Shown: positions 1 to 6,703, counted from the first letter of the stretch. The stretch: DNA of 16,101 bases from JAVWPP01 sp036635835 (GCA_036635835.1 JAVWPP010000024.1:1-16101), one strand, 5' to 3'. The notes: a model not told the origin generated them from the letters alone. Made by a program: numbers and translations.

Positions 1-2
1 AA

Positions 3-218
3 TGGCCTAAAATCCCAGCATACGTTGAGATTGAAGGCAAAAATGTAGAAAAAATTTATAATCTAGCTAAATTATTAGGATACGAAAAAGAAAATGTGAA
101 AATCATGAATACAGCGGAAGTGTATAATTTAAATAATTTAAATATATATGACTTCCCAGAATTAAAATTTGAAAAATCCGAAATTGAAAAATATAAAGAA
201 AGTAACAATAACATATAA
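3..218 (+). CDS. CYTH-domain protein, class IV adenylate cyclase-like (3' end only)
   Basis: Only the last 71 codons are present; the 5' part lies before the window. The frame reads WPKIPAYVEIEGKNVEKIY, then a LLGY segment, and ends in DFPELKFEKSEIEKYKESNN and a TAA. The P-x-x-P-x-(L/V)-E-I-E-G motif followed by an LG element is the C-terminal signature of CYTH proteins (class IV adenylate cyclase / thiamine triphosphatase superfamily). These bind triphosphate-containing nucleotides through paired acidic and basic residues in a beta tunnel; the EIE here would contribute metal-binding acidic residues. In Firmicutes the cellular substrate is usually unknown, so cyclase activity is not assured. 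A separate promoter and 145 nt separate it from the downstream Nudix genes. Confidence 0.75.
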   Translation, partial: WPKIPAYVEIEGKNVEKIYNLAKLLGYEKENVKIMNTAEVYNLNNLNIYDFPELKFEKSEIEKYKESNNNI

Positions 219-251
219 AATAAAACTTTACCTTAAATAAATTTTATTATA

Positions 252-280
252 ATAGTTTCAAATTGCCTATATGGTATGAT
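252..280 (+). promoter_or_regulatory. Putative extended -10 promoter for the Nudix pair
   Basis: TGGTATGAT at 272-280 matches the extended -10 consensus TGnTATAAT; the hexamer 17 nt upstream (252-257, ATAGTT) is a poor -35, which is common with extended -10 sites. An alternative nearby is TTGATA (291-296) with GATATA (314-319) at 17-nt spacing. Either gives a leader of roughly 40-80 nt before the ATG at 364. Confidence 0.4.
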
Positions 281-363
281 AAAAATGATATTGATATAGT
301 TGTAAAATACTGCGATATATTAATAAAAGTAACACAATTTTATAAAGAAAGAAGGAAAGAAAA

Positions 364-822
364 ATGAAATTTTATGAGTATTTAATTGAAAAAGGAAAAA
401 ATGAAGGAATTGAAAAAAATATTGTTGGCGCAGTAGTGGTTAACGAAAAAAATGAAATATTAATTCTAACTAGGAAGGAAGATGACTTTATGGGAGGAAT
501 AGATGAACTTCCAAGTGGAAATATTGAAAGCAACGAAGATATATATAGTGCATTAACTAGAGAGCTAAAAGAAGAAACTAATCTAGACTTAGCTAGTATA
601 ATAAGTTATATAAATACTTTTGATTATGCATCTTCTAGCGGTAAGAGATCAAGGCAATATAATTTTTCCGTTAGAGTTAATAAAATAGAGGATATTAAAT
701 TAACAGAACATAGTAAATATCAGTGGCTAAATATAGAAGAAGCAAGAGAAAATCGTAACATAACAGATGAAGTTAAAAATATCTTAGAGATATATAATTT
801 TAATATGAGAAAAAGGAGCTAG
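364..822 (+). CDS. Nudix hydrolase
   Basis: A 152-aa protein, normal size for a single-domain Nudix enzyme. These enzymes hydrolyse nucleoside diphosphates linked to another moiety, in the cytoplasm and with divalent metal. The Nudix box is at residues 52-74: G52, E58, then RELKEETNL (66-74), giving the metal-binding R-E-x-x-E-E core. The usual Gly near the end of the box (GX5EX7REUXEEXGU) is Asn73, an uncommon but tolerated change. The N-terminal strand VGAVVVNEKNEILILTR is the typical Nudix beta entry. The ATG is preceded by GAAGGA at 6-10 nt. The next gene is also a Nudix hydrolase, starting four bases after this stop, so the two form a bicistronic unit. The substrate cannot be told from sequence. 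Confidence 0.9.
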   Translation: MKFYEYLIEKGKNEGIEKNIVGAVVVNEKNEILILTRKEDDFMGGIDELPSGNIESNEDIYSALTRELKEETNLDLASIISYINTFDYASSSGKRSRQYNFSVRVNKIEDIKLTEHSKYQWLNIEEARENRNITDEVKNILEIYNFNMRKRS

Positions 823-826
823 TAAT

Positions 827-1261
827 ATGGAGTGTCATTTTTGTGCAACAGCATGTATAGTAGATCCTAAAAATAAAAAAATATTATTTATTCACCATAA
901 AAAACTAAATAAATGGTTATTTGTAGGTGGACATATAGAGAAAAATGAAAATCCAGAGGAAGCAGTTATTAGAGAAATAAAAGAAGAGACAGGATTGAAT
1001 GTAGAATTACAAGGAACACGATATCCTAGAGAAGAGGACTTTATAACACCATTTGCTTTACAAAAAAACGTTATAAATGAGAACCATATACACATGGATA
1101 TTTTTTATATTGCCACGTTAAAAGGAAATGGTAATGTAAACATTAAAAAAGATGAAATTTTGAATTATAGATGGTTTAGTAGCGAAGAAATTCAATTGGA
1201 AGACTTCGATACATTTCCAGAAAAAAAAACAAATGGCAATAGACGTATTAAAGATGTTTAG
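827..1261 (+). CDS. Nudix hydrolase
   Basis: A 144-aa Nudix protein with a fully canonical box at residues 35-57: G35, E41 and REIKEETGL (49-57). The protein opens MECHFCATACIVDP, with Cys3, Cys6 and Cys10, which is unusual at the first Nudix strand and might bind metal or be redox-sensitive. Its Shine-Dalgarno AAGGAG lies in the last codons of the upstream Nudix gene and the ATG follows that stop by four bases, so the genes are almost certainly co-translated. The two differ too much for a recent duplication. The substrate is unknown; MutT-like or ADP-ribose/NDP-sugar hydrolysis are both possible. Confidence 0.9.
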   Translation: MECHFCATACIVDPKNKKILFIHHKKLNKWLFVGGHIEKNENPEEAVIREIKEETGLNVELQGTRYPREEDFITPFALQKNVINENHIHMDIFYIATLKGNGNVNIKKDEILNYRWFSSEEIQLEDFDTFPEKKTNGNRRIKDV

Positions 1262-1287
1262 TTAATAAAGTTAAGTTAAAAACAGCT

Positions 1288-1330
1288 GAAATATAGATAA
1301 TTAGAGATAATTATTTATATTTCTTTTTTT
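1288..1330 (+). terminator. Intrinsic terminator after the Nudix pair (repeat copy 1)
   Basis: A 15-bp stem pairs 1288-1302 with 1309-1323, including one G-U, closing a six-base AGAGAT loop and followed by seven T (1324-1330). The upstream AAAACAG, the stem and the loop recur after pheT (15932-15977), so this is one of two copies of a repeated terminator. Confidence 0.85.
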
Positions 1331-1333
1331 AGT

Positions 1334-1372
1334 AAAAAAATATATTGAAATGGTTTTAAGCACTTCAATATA
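1334..1372 (-). terminator. Intrinsic terminator of the histidine kinase operon
   Basis: On the minus strand, arms 1372-1361 and 1352-1341 form a 12-bp stem (one G-T) around an eight-base loop, followed by seven T on that strand (complement of A1334-1340). It lies about 70 nt beyond the kinase stop and converges with the plus-strand terminator at 1288-1330. Confidence 0.8.
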
Positions 1373-1376
1373 AATT

Positions 1377-1440
1377 ATATGTTTTTTTCTTTTTTATTAT
1401 TTTTTATTTATTTTTTCTTTTTTTATTTTTCTTTTTTCTT
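1377..1440. repeat. T-rich low-complexity tract (A-rich 3' UTR of the kinase mRNA)
   Basis: From 1382 to 1440 the plus strand is almost all T, broken only by single C or A bases and containing no G. It therefore transcribes as an A-rich, nearly pure A/G/U stretch immediately after the kinase stop codon at 1441. No gene fits here. It separates the kinase stop from its terminator. Confidence 0.6.
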
Positions 1441-3192
1441 TTAATTTTTAATAGGTATAGCAACAGAAAAAGTAGAACCAGTTTCATCAGTTTCAAAAGT
1501 AATCTTACCGTTAAACTCATCTTTAATAATAGAATTACTTAGATGAAGGCCAAGGCCAGTTCCTTTAGAACCTTTAGAAGTTATTATTTTTTTGAAAAGA
1601 TAAGGTCTAATATTTTCTGGAATGCCGCCTGCGTTGTCTGTTATGTTTATAATTACTTTAGATTTTCCATTTAAAATAGTAAGATAAATAACGCCGCCTC
1701 TTTTAGTATCATAAGCTTGTATTGCATTTATAACAAGGTTAGTTATAACTTGACTTAATCTTGTTTGGTTACCTACTATGTATATAGGCTCAGAGTTGCT
1801 TATAATTAGCTTACAATCATACTTTTTAAGTTCACTTGCTACAATTAGCTGTATAGGTGAAATAGTTGTATTTACTTCAAAGCTTGAAACGTTAGAAATG
1901 TTTGTACTATAGCTACTAACAAGGTTAGATGCTATATCTGAAATTCTTTGCCTGCAGCTTTCCATTTGATCGAAAATACCTAGTTCATCTCCTTCAAAAA
2001 CATTAGAAGTTTTCAAACTAACAATTCCGTTTTCTATAGTCTCCATTGGAATGTTTATGTCAGAGGCAAAGCTACTTGCAAGCTTACCAATTGTAGCTAG
2101 TCTATCTTGTGCAAATATTACAGCGCGCTGCTCTTTAATTACATTTAAATGATGAATGTGGTTAGTTATATCTTTAAAAATCATAAAAATGCCAAGTGTT
2201 GTATTGCTTTTAGAGCTTATTTTAGAAATCTCTACGTTATATGTATATGTTTTTCCTGCGTAAGTTATATTATATTTACCTGTAATGGGGGCGGAAGAAG
2301 CAAAGCATTTTGCAGATACTTCTTGATACGTTTTTAAAAGATTCTTATTACTTTTAGAAAGCTTATAGATTATATTATCAAAAAGATAAAAATCATTAAA
2401 CTTACCAAGAGTCTTAGTATACGCTTCGTTGCACTGTATAAGGTTACCATTTAAATCTATAACCAAAAACGGATGCTTCATCTTATCTAGAGCAATATCT
2501 TCTGCATACATTGAAATATCTATTAGCTTGTACTGTAGCACAACTGTAGCAAGGAGCATAGAGTATACAGTTAAACAAATAGGGTTCAAATATACAGGCA
2601 TATTAGGCACAAGATTCTGGAAACAAATAACGTTCACAGAAAGAGGAAATATAGCAATAAGAATAGAAAGTGTTTCCTTGTTCATAAGGCCGCTACGCTT
2701 CTTAGATGTGCAAAATATTAAAAATATAGTAACTAGGGTACATGCATATAAATACAAAGTAGATATTATATAAAGAGGCCCAAACTTTAAATTAGAATAA
2801 TTATCAGAATACTCAGATGCAAAATATAAGTAGTGATAATGATTGGTCCAAACTACAGCTATCATAAAAATAGAAGGTAGAAGAAGCAAATATAAATACT
2901 TAGACTTTGTATTTGGATTCATATAAAATATAGCAAGAATAACTAGTAAAGGTGGACCAAACTGAAAGGCTAGCTGACCTATGTATTCAAAAATAACTGG
3001 GTTTATGCTAGGAATATGTATGCAAAACTTAAGCGCTAGAAACGCTAGGCACTGTATAAGGAGTAGTAATGAAACTACAGCATATAGTTTAGCAACTTTT
3101 GTCTTATGCTTTAAATCTATAACATAAGAATAAAGAAAAGCATTTAAACATACGGAAATAATAAGTAGTGCAATAATAAGTATATCAATCAT
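1441..3192 (-). CDS. Membrane sensor histidine kinase-like protein lacking the phospho-acceptor His
   Basis: 583 aa. Residues 1-222 form about seven membrane segments (near 3-25, 35-57, 69-92, 98-118, 137-161, 175-195, 202-222), like the 7TM sensor region of some kinases. A PAS-like segment follows (about 235-345), then an H-box-like helix LATIGKLASSFASDINIP (365-382) and an ATPase domain with N-box N485-A490, G1 DNAGG (519-523) and G2 GTGLGL (544-549). The H-box position that is His in the adjacent paralogue (FAHDIN) is Ser377 (codon at 2062-2064, read TCT). The ATP site looks usable, so this may be a pseudokinase, or a subunit that phosphorylates the partner in trans. The ATG overlaps the upstream stop by one base (TAATG), with AAAGGAGG inside the upstream gene: tight translational coupling. 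No response regulator lies nearby. Confidence 0.9.
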   Translation of the reverse strand: MIDILIIALLIISVCLNAFLYSYVIDLKHKTKVAKLYAVVSLLLLIQCLAFLALKFCIHIPSINPVIFEYIGQLAFQFGPPLLVILAIFYMNPNTKSKYLYLLLLPSIFMIAVVWTNHYHYLYFASEYSDNYSNLKFGPLYIISTLYLYACTLVTIFLIFCTSKKRSGLMNKETLSILIAIFPLSVNVICFQNLVPNMPVYLNPICLTVYSMLLATVVLQYKLIDISMYAEDIALDKMKHPFLVIDLNGNLIQCNEAYTKTLGKFNDFYLFDNIIYKLSKSNKNLLKTYQEVSAKCFASSAPITGKYNITYAGKTYTYNVEISKISSKSNTTLGIFMIFKDITNHIHHLNVIKEQRAVIFAQDRLATIGKLASSFASDINIPMETIENGIVSLKTSNVFEGDELGIFDQMESCRQRISDIASNLVSSYSTNISNVSSFEVNTTISPIQLIVASELKKYDCKLIISNSEPIYIVGNQTRLSQVITNLVINAIQAYDTKRGGVIYLTILNGKSKVIINITDNAGGIPENIRPYLFKKIITSKGSKGTGLGLHLSNSIIKDEFNGKITFETDETGSTFSVAIPIKN

Positions 3193-4943
3193 TAGAATTC
3201 CTCCTTTGCAATAGGTATAGTAATTTTAAAAGTTGTTCCTTCGTTTTCTTTTGTTGTAAAGGTTATATCTCCATTAAAAGATGTCTTAATAATAGAATAA
3301 CTAATATATAGCCCAAGGCCTGTGCTGTTTTTGCTAGTAGACGGAAGTATTCTTTTAAATACATATGGGATTATATTACTAGGAAGTCCACATGCAAAAT
3401 CTTGTATTACAATATGTGCATTTTTTTTATCTTTTTTTAACTTTATAACTATTTTTCCGCCGCTTTCTTTATATGCGTAAATTGCATTTAAAATTAAATT
3501 AGATAAAGTTTGAGAAAGATTAGCTGAGTTTCCATAGGTGTATACATCTGCAGTGTCTGTAAAAACAATATTGCATTTGCGTTTTTCTGCTTCTGCGCTT
3601 GAAAGTTTTACTACGTTTTGCACTACTGTTTTAATATTAAATGTAGTCTTTACAGTAGAGTCTACGTTTCTTAGCTGGTTTCTAACATTTGTAGAAAAGT
3701 CTATTATTTGAGCAACGGATTTCTCCATGTTTTCTAGCATTTTGTGATGTGTTTGCTTTAAGTTTGGATTGTATTTAAGCATAGAAAGCGCTGTTTTTAT
3801 AGATGATATAGGTGTGTTAATATCATGAGCAAAGCCACTAGTTAGCTCTCCTATAGTTGCAAGCTGCTGCTGGTTAATTATTGTTTTTTGCTCATTTGCA
3901 ATTGTAAGCAGTTCATTTTTTTGCTTTGTTACGTCTGTTACGGTTATAAGGCAGCCTATATATCTTTTTCTGTACTCAGATAGTAGCGGTATAATGGAGT
4001 ATTCAAAAAAAAGTGTGTTTTTCTCTGCTTTATACAAGATTTCTTCAAAAACAGGTTTTTTAGTTTGTTTAACTTTTGCTATAGAGTCTAGAATATCTGT
4101 ATATTCTTTTTCTGAAAGATTCTCTAAAGATGCAAATATTTTTTCTGAAATAACTAAATTAAATATATTTTTAAGCTCTTTAGGGAACTTGTTATTTGTC
4201 TGAATTATTCTATCGTTTACATCTAAAACTATATATGTGTCCGTTATCTTGTTTACTAAATCTGCGGTATCTACAGAGGATATATTAATTGGTTTTTCTT
4301 TATATATATTCTTGTATAATATTATGGCAATAGGCGTTAGAAGTAGTATAGTAAGGGACCTTGGAAAACTTAGACTAAAGAATATGTCTAAACAAAATAT
4401 AGATATTGGTAGTATGCAGTAGACAAATAGGCTATTGCATGTTTTAACAAAGTCGTTATGTTCTTTTATGAGAATAGTTATATATAAAAGATATGAAATT
4501 AAAACGCACATAAGCTCATAAGTTGCAATAACCCAGTAAAAGATACCAAACTCTACTAAGCTAGAATCTAGCGAGTAATTTACAAATACTAAATGATGCA
4601 GGCAGTTAGTAAGCACTAAAGCTATTCCTATAAAGGGAATACCAAAGAGTATAGTTATACCTGAGTTAGACCTTTTAACATCTGTAAAAAGAAGCATAAG
4701 GTATAGAAGAAGCACGGGCACAAGCTGAAAAGCAGGGCTAATTAGCACTTCAAAATTTTCAATGTCTATATTAATAGGCAGGACATTTGCTAAGTTTTGT
4801 AGCAAGCTACCAAAAGAGCTAAGCAAAATAAGGAATATTATAATTTCAATCAAATGAGCCATTAGGTTTTTCTCATGTATTTTAAATATTTTAACAAACA
4901 AAATTAAATTTATAATTGTTGCAATTAGTAATAATATGATCAC
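3192..4943 (-). CDS. Membrane sensor histidine kinase (7TM-PAS-HisKA-HATPase)
   Basis: The reading frame is open from a TTG at 5018, but I choose GTG at 4943: GGAGG sits 7 nt upstream, the protein then starts VIILLLIATIINLIL like its neighbour (MIDILIIALLIISV), and the length becomes exactly 583 aa, identical to the downstream paralogue. About seven N-terminal membrane segments are followed by a PAS-like region (about 230-335). The H-box is QQQLATIGELTSGFAHDINT with phospho-acceptor His373, and the N-box contains N486. The G1 box is degenerate: DFACG at 515-519 instead of DNGxG. A G2-type STGLGL follows. Family knowledge: the kinase senses a membrane or intracellular cue and phosphorylates a response regulator, none of which is visible here. 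First gene of a two-kinase operon; the two are clear tandem paralogues. Confidence 0.9.
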   Translation of the reverse strand: MIILLLIATIINLILFVKIFKIHEKNLMAHLIEIIIFLILLSSFGSLLQNLANVLPINIDIENFEVLISPAFQLVPVLLLYLMLLFTDVKRSNSGITILFGIPFIGIALVLTNCLHHLVFVNYSLDSSLVEFGIFYWVIATYELMCVLISYLLYITILIKEHNDFVKTCNSLFVYCILPISIFCLDIFFSLSFPRSLTILLLTPIAIILYKNIYKEKPINISSVDTADLVNKITDTYIVLDVNDRIIQTNNKFPKELKNIFNLVISEKIFASLENLSEKEYTDILDSIAKVKQTKKPVFEEILYKAEKNTLFFEYSIIPLLSEYRKRYIGCLITVTDVTKQKNELLTIANEQKTIINQQQLATIGELTSGFAHDINTPISSIKTALSMLKYNPNLKQTHHKMLENMEKSVAQIIDFSTNVRNQLRNVDSTVKTTFNIKTVVQNVVKLSSAEAEKRKCNIVFTDTADVYTYGNSANLSQTLSNLILNAIYAYKESGGKIVIKLKKDKKNAHIVIQDFACGLPSNIIPYVFKRILPSTSKNSTGLGLYISYSIIKTSFNGDITFTTKENEGTTFKITIPIAKEEF

Positions 4944-4974
4944 ATTAAGACCTCCAAACATATACATTAATTTT

Positions 4975-5003
4975 ATCATATAAGTTTTAAAAAAAGAAAC
5001 TGT
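4975..5003 (-). promoter_or_regulatory. Weak putative promoter of the kinase operon
   Basis: On the minus strand TATGAT (4980-4975) lies 31 nt before the GTG at 4943. The hexamer 17 nt further upstream reads ACAGTT, a poor -35. It is proposed mainly because a terminator at 5022-5047 ends the preceding gene, so the kinases should have their own start point. Confidence 0.3.
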
Positions 5004-5021
5004 TTGACGTAAAAACAAAGA

Positions 5022-5047
5022 AAAAGGAGAAATTTAATTCTCCTTTT
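5022..5047 (-). terminator. Hairpin terminator overlapping the stop of the RluA-like gene
   Basis: A perfect 10-bp stem, AAAAGGAGAA (5022-5031) against TTCTCCTTTT (5038-5047), with a six-base loop. On the minus strand the 3' arm ends in four T and runs into further T-rich sequence. The TAA of the RluA-like gene (5036-5034) is in the loop. The structure is nearly symmetric and could act on both strands. Confidence 0.65.
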
Positions 5048-5906
5048 GTATAGTTACAGTATTTAAATATGAAAGGCTAAAAGTCTCTGGAAATTTAAAA
5101 GAGTACGAATAAGTTTTTATAGCTAAAGATTCAAACTTTTCTTTATATTTTTTGTTAAGCTCTTTATCTCCATAAACAGTGTCGCATAGAGCGGCGCAGC
5201 CTATGTTAGCAAGATTTAGGCGTATTTGAGATAGCTTTACGCTACTTGTCTTTACAAATATTCTAGAGTAGTCTGTAAATTCTTTATCTACTACGTAGCG
5301 CGCAAGCGTTTTTTTAATATCTTTTGTAAGTATATTATATATTTCCGTAATAGACTTATTTTCATCTTTAAACAAGAAGTTTTCCAAATACCCAGATTTC
5401 TTTTTAGGAGAGTTTGCAACATACACCTCATAAGTTGTTTCAACGCACCTTGTGCTAAGCCCTTCTAGCATTTCTTTGTGAGCTAGTTTATTTTTAGAGA
5501 AAATAACTAAACCTTCTGCTGCTTTATCTACCTTAACGCATAGCTTTAAGTTTTCCGTATACACCTGTTCTTTTAGGAGCTGTAGCATGCTAGACTCGGT
5601 AATACAGTTAGAGTCTTTGTTTACACATAAAAGTCCACGAGGTTTATCTGCTATAATTATATTTGCATCCTCGTAAATAATGTCTACTTTGCTAGGAAGA
5701 CCAAATAGCAAGCTGTCTGGCAAAGAGACCTCTAAAACATCCCCATCTGCAAGAAGCACATTTTTAGTAGCTATTATATTATTGATCTTAATATTTTGCT
5801 GCCTTAGTGCTTTTTTTATGCAAGGCATATCTAGAGCAGGGAAGGTTTTTGTTAAATATGTTATTACTTTTTCATTTTCTAAATTATCTAATAATATTTT
5901 CTTCAT
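5034..5906 (-). CDS. Divergent RluA-family pseudouridine synthase-like protein
   Basis: 290 aa, the usual size for the RluA/RluD family, which isomerises uridines in rRNA or tRNA. The N-terminus (about 1-62) resembles an S4 RNA-binding domain, ending LLADGDVLEVSLP. IIYEDANIIIADKPRGLLCV (77-96) matches the family's Y-E-D-x-x-(L/I)-x-x-x-x-K-P-x-G-L motif. At the catalytic motif, family HRLDxxTSGL is here VKVDKAAEGL: the catalytic Asp (D127) is kept but His-Arg is lost and Thr-Ser has become Ala-Glu. The RTHQIRVHLA motif has become KLSQIRLNLA. The enzyme may have a shifted substrate or be non-catalytic. The ATG at 5906 has no Shine-Dalgarno and lies six bases after a TATAAT, suggesting a leaderless message. 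Confidence 0.75.
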   Translation of the reverse strand: MKKILLDNLENEKVITYLTKTFPALDMPCIKKALRQQNIKINNIIATKNVLLADGDVLEVSLPDSLLFGLPSKVDIIYEDANIIIADKPRGLLCVNKDSNCITESSMLQLLKEQVYTENLKLCVKVDKAAEGLVIFSKNKLAHKEMLEGLSTRCVETTYEVYVANSPKKKSGYLENFLFKDENKSITEIYNILTKDIKKTLARYVVDKEFTDYSRIFVKTSSVKLSQIRLNLANIGCAALCDTVYGDKELNKKYKEKFESLAIKTYSYSFKFPETFSLSYLNTVTIQKEN

Positions 5907-5912
5907 ATATAT

Positions 5913-5940
5913 ATTATATACTAGAAAAAATATTTTGCAA
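5913..5940 (-). promoter_or_regulatory. Promoter of the RluA-like gene
   Basis: On the minus strand TTGCAA (5940-5935), a 16-nt spacer and a perfect TATAAT (5918-5913). Only six bases separate the -10 from the ATG, so transcription should begin at or very near the start codon. Confidence 0.7.
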
Positions 5941-6132
5941 CCAAATTCAAGCTAAGTATATAATTTTTATAAAACGTATAAAAGAAGTATATCTTGCAAA
6001 GGGAAATATGTTGTAGAAGAGGGGAGATTAAGGTTATATGAAACTTGAAAAGTGCTAAAAATCTTTCAATATTACTTTATTTATTCTAATTTTATATTAT
6101 GATACAAATTTAAACATTTTACGTTTTTTGTA
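5941..6132. other. Intergenic region between the RluA-like gene and the export operon
   Basis: This AT-rich spacer holds no clear gene. A possible six-codon plus-strand mini-ORF (6038-6058, MKLEKC) lies behind AAGG, with GGGGAGA further upstream. It overlaps an imperfect hairpin whose arms are 6045-6052 and 6063-6069. That hairpin resembles the kinase terminator at 1341-1372 read on the minus strand, but without a T-run. I see nothing else. Confidence 0.35.
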
Positions 6133-6161
6133 TTGACATCAAATTCTTTATATGGTATTGT
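6133..6161 (+). promoter_or_regulatory. Promoter of the secreted-protein/ABC operon
   Basis: Perfect -35 TTGACA (6133-6138), a 17-nt spacer ending TGG, and TATTGT (6156-6161) as -10. Transcription should start near 6168, inside or just before the first arm of the inverted repeat at 6166-6181. Confidence 0.8.
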
Positions 6162-6165
6162 TAAT

Positions 6166-6184
6166 TTAAGTAAATAGAGTGTTG
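6166..6184 (+). repeat. Inverted repeat, left arm (5' UTR of the secreted-protein gene)
   Basis: TTAAGTAAATAGAGTG (6166-6181) is the exact reverse complement of 6707-6722 on the other side of the 157-aa gene. Counting one G-U, the pairing extends to 19 positions (6166-6184 with 6704-6722). This arm lies between the promoter and the AGGAGG ribosome binding site, so it could be an operator or a transcript-level pairing element. Confidence 0.8.
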
Positions 6185-6198
6185 GTAGGAGGTATTAT

Positions 6199-6672
6199 AT
6201 GAAAAAAAATAATATTTTGGTTAAAATTTTACCGATTTTAGCTTTAACAACACTTTCAATAAGTGTTTTATATGCATTAACACCCTTAGCAAGTAGAGTA
6301 GGCGTATTTTATTACAATTACACTATTCCTGGAAATGGAAATGGTATTGGAACACCGGTAGTACATAAAGATTCTACTGGAGAACAAAGTTTACAATCTA
6401 TTAACATTCCGAGAAACATCAATATTAGAATGAGACAAAAAACTAGTTCTAATGAATATAGTCGTAGCGGATTATATACAATAAGCCCATATAGTTCAAG
6501 CTTCACTTTTACTTTAAGTACTGCTTCAACAAGTAGCCCAGGTTATCCTAATGGCAATGACGCAAGAGCTCAAAACTATTTAATGATGTGTAGCCCAAAT
6601 GATTTTTATATTCAAAATTATACACAATCTGGAGCACCTGCAACACCTGTACAATATTCTTGGTATTTGTAA
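6199..6672 (+). CDS. Secreted 157-aa protein, unknown family (candidate exported effector or bacteriocin-like)
   Basis: I do not recognise a family. Residues 1-31 form a signal peptide: MKKNN, then a hydrophobic run ILVKILPILALTTLSISVLY, with possible cleavage after A26 (LYA) or A31 (PLA). The remaining ~126 residues are rich in Ser, Tyr, Asn, Thr, Gly and Pro, poor in acidic residues, and contain a single Cys (LMMCSPND), so no disulfide is expected. Alternating polar and aromatic residues (VFYYNYTIP, SFTFTLSTAS, VQYSWYL at the C-terminus) suggest a beta-rich fold. The start follows TAGGAGG at good spacing. It is the first gene of an operon with four permeases and two ABC ATPases and is flanked by an inverted repeat. 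An exported bacteriocin or surface effector with dedicated transport or immunity is a reasonable guess only. The aromatic C-terminus is loosely reminiscent of lactococcin 972, but no real match is claimed. Confidence 0.6.
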   Translation: MKKNNILVKILPILALTTLSISVLYALTPLASRVGVFYYNYTIPGNGNGIGTPVVHKDSTGEQSLQSINIPRNINIRMRQKTSSNEYSRSGLYTISPYSSSFTFTLSTASTSSPGYPNGNDARAQNYLMMCSPNDFYIQNYTQSGAPATPVQYSWYL

Positions 6673-6703
6673 TACAGAGAATGATAAATTAAAAAATTAA
6701 AAA

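Noticed and set aside
219..250. AT-only hairpin AATAAAA/TTTTATT after the CYTH gene as terminator
   Set aside because: Seven A-T pairs with a long loop and no T-run; too weak to call.
2149..2773. Plus-strand open frames inside the kinase gene
   Set aside because: They lack ribosome binding sites and lie wholly antisense to well-supported domains.
5003..5008. TTGACG on the plus strand as a -35
   Set aside because: No acceptable -10 follows at 16-18 nt, and the next genes lie on the other strand.
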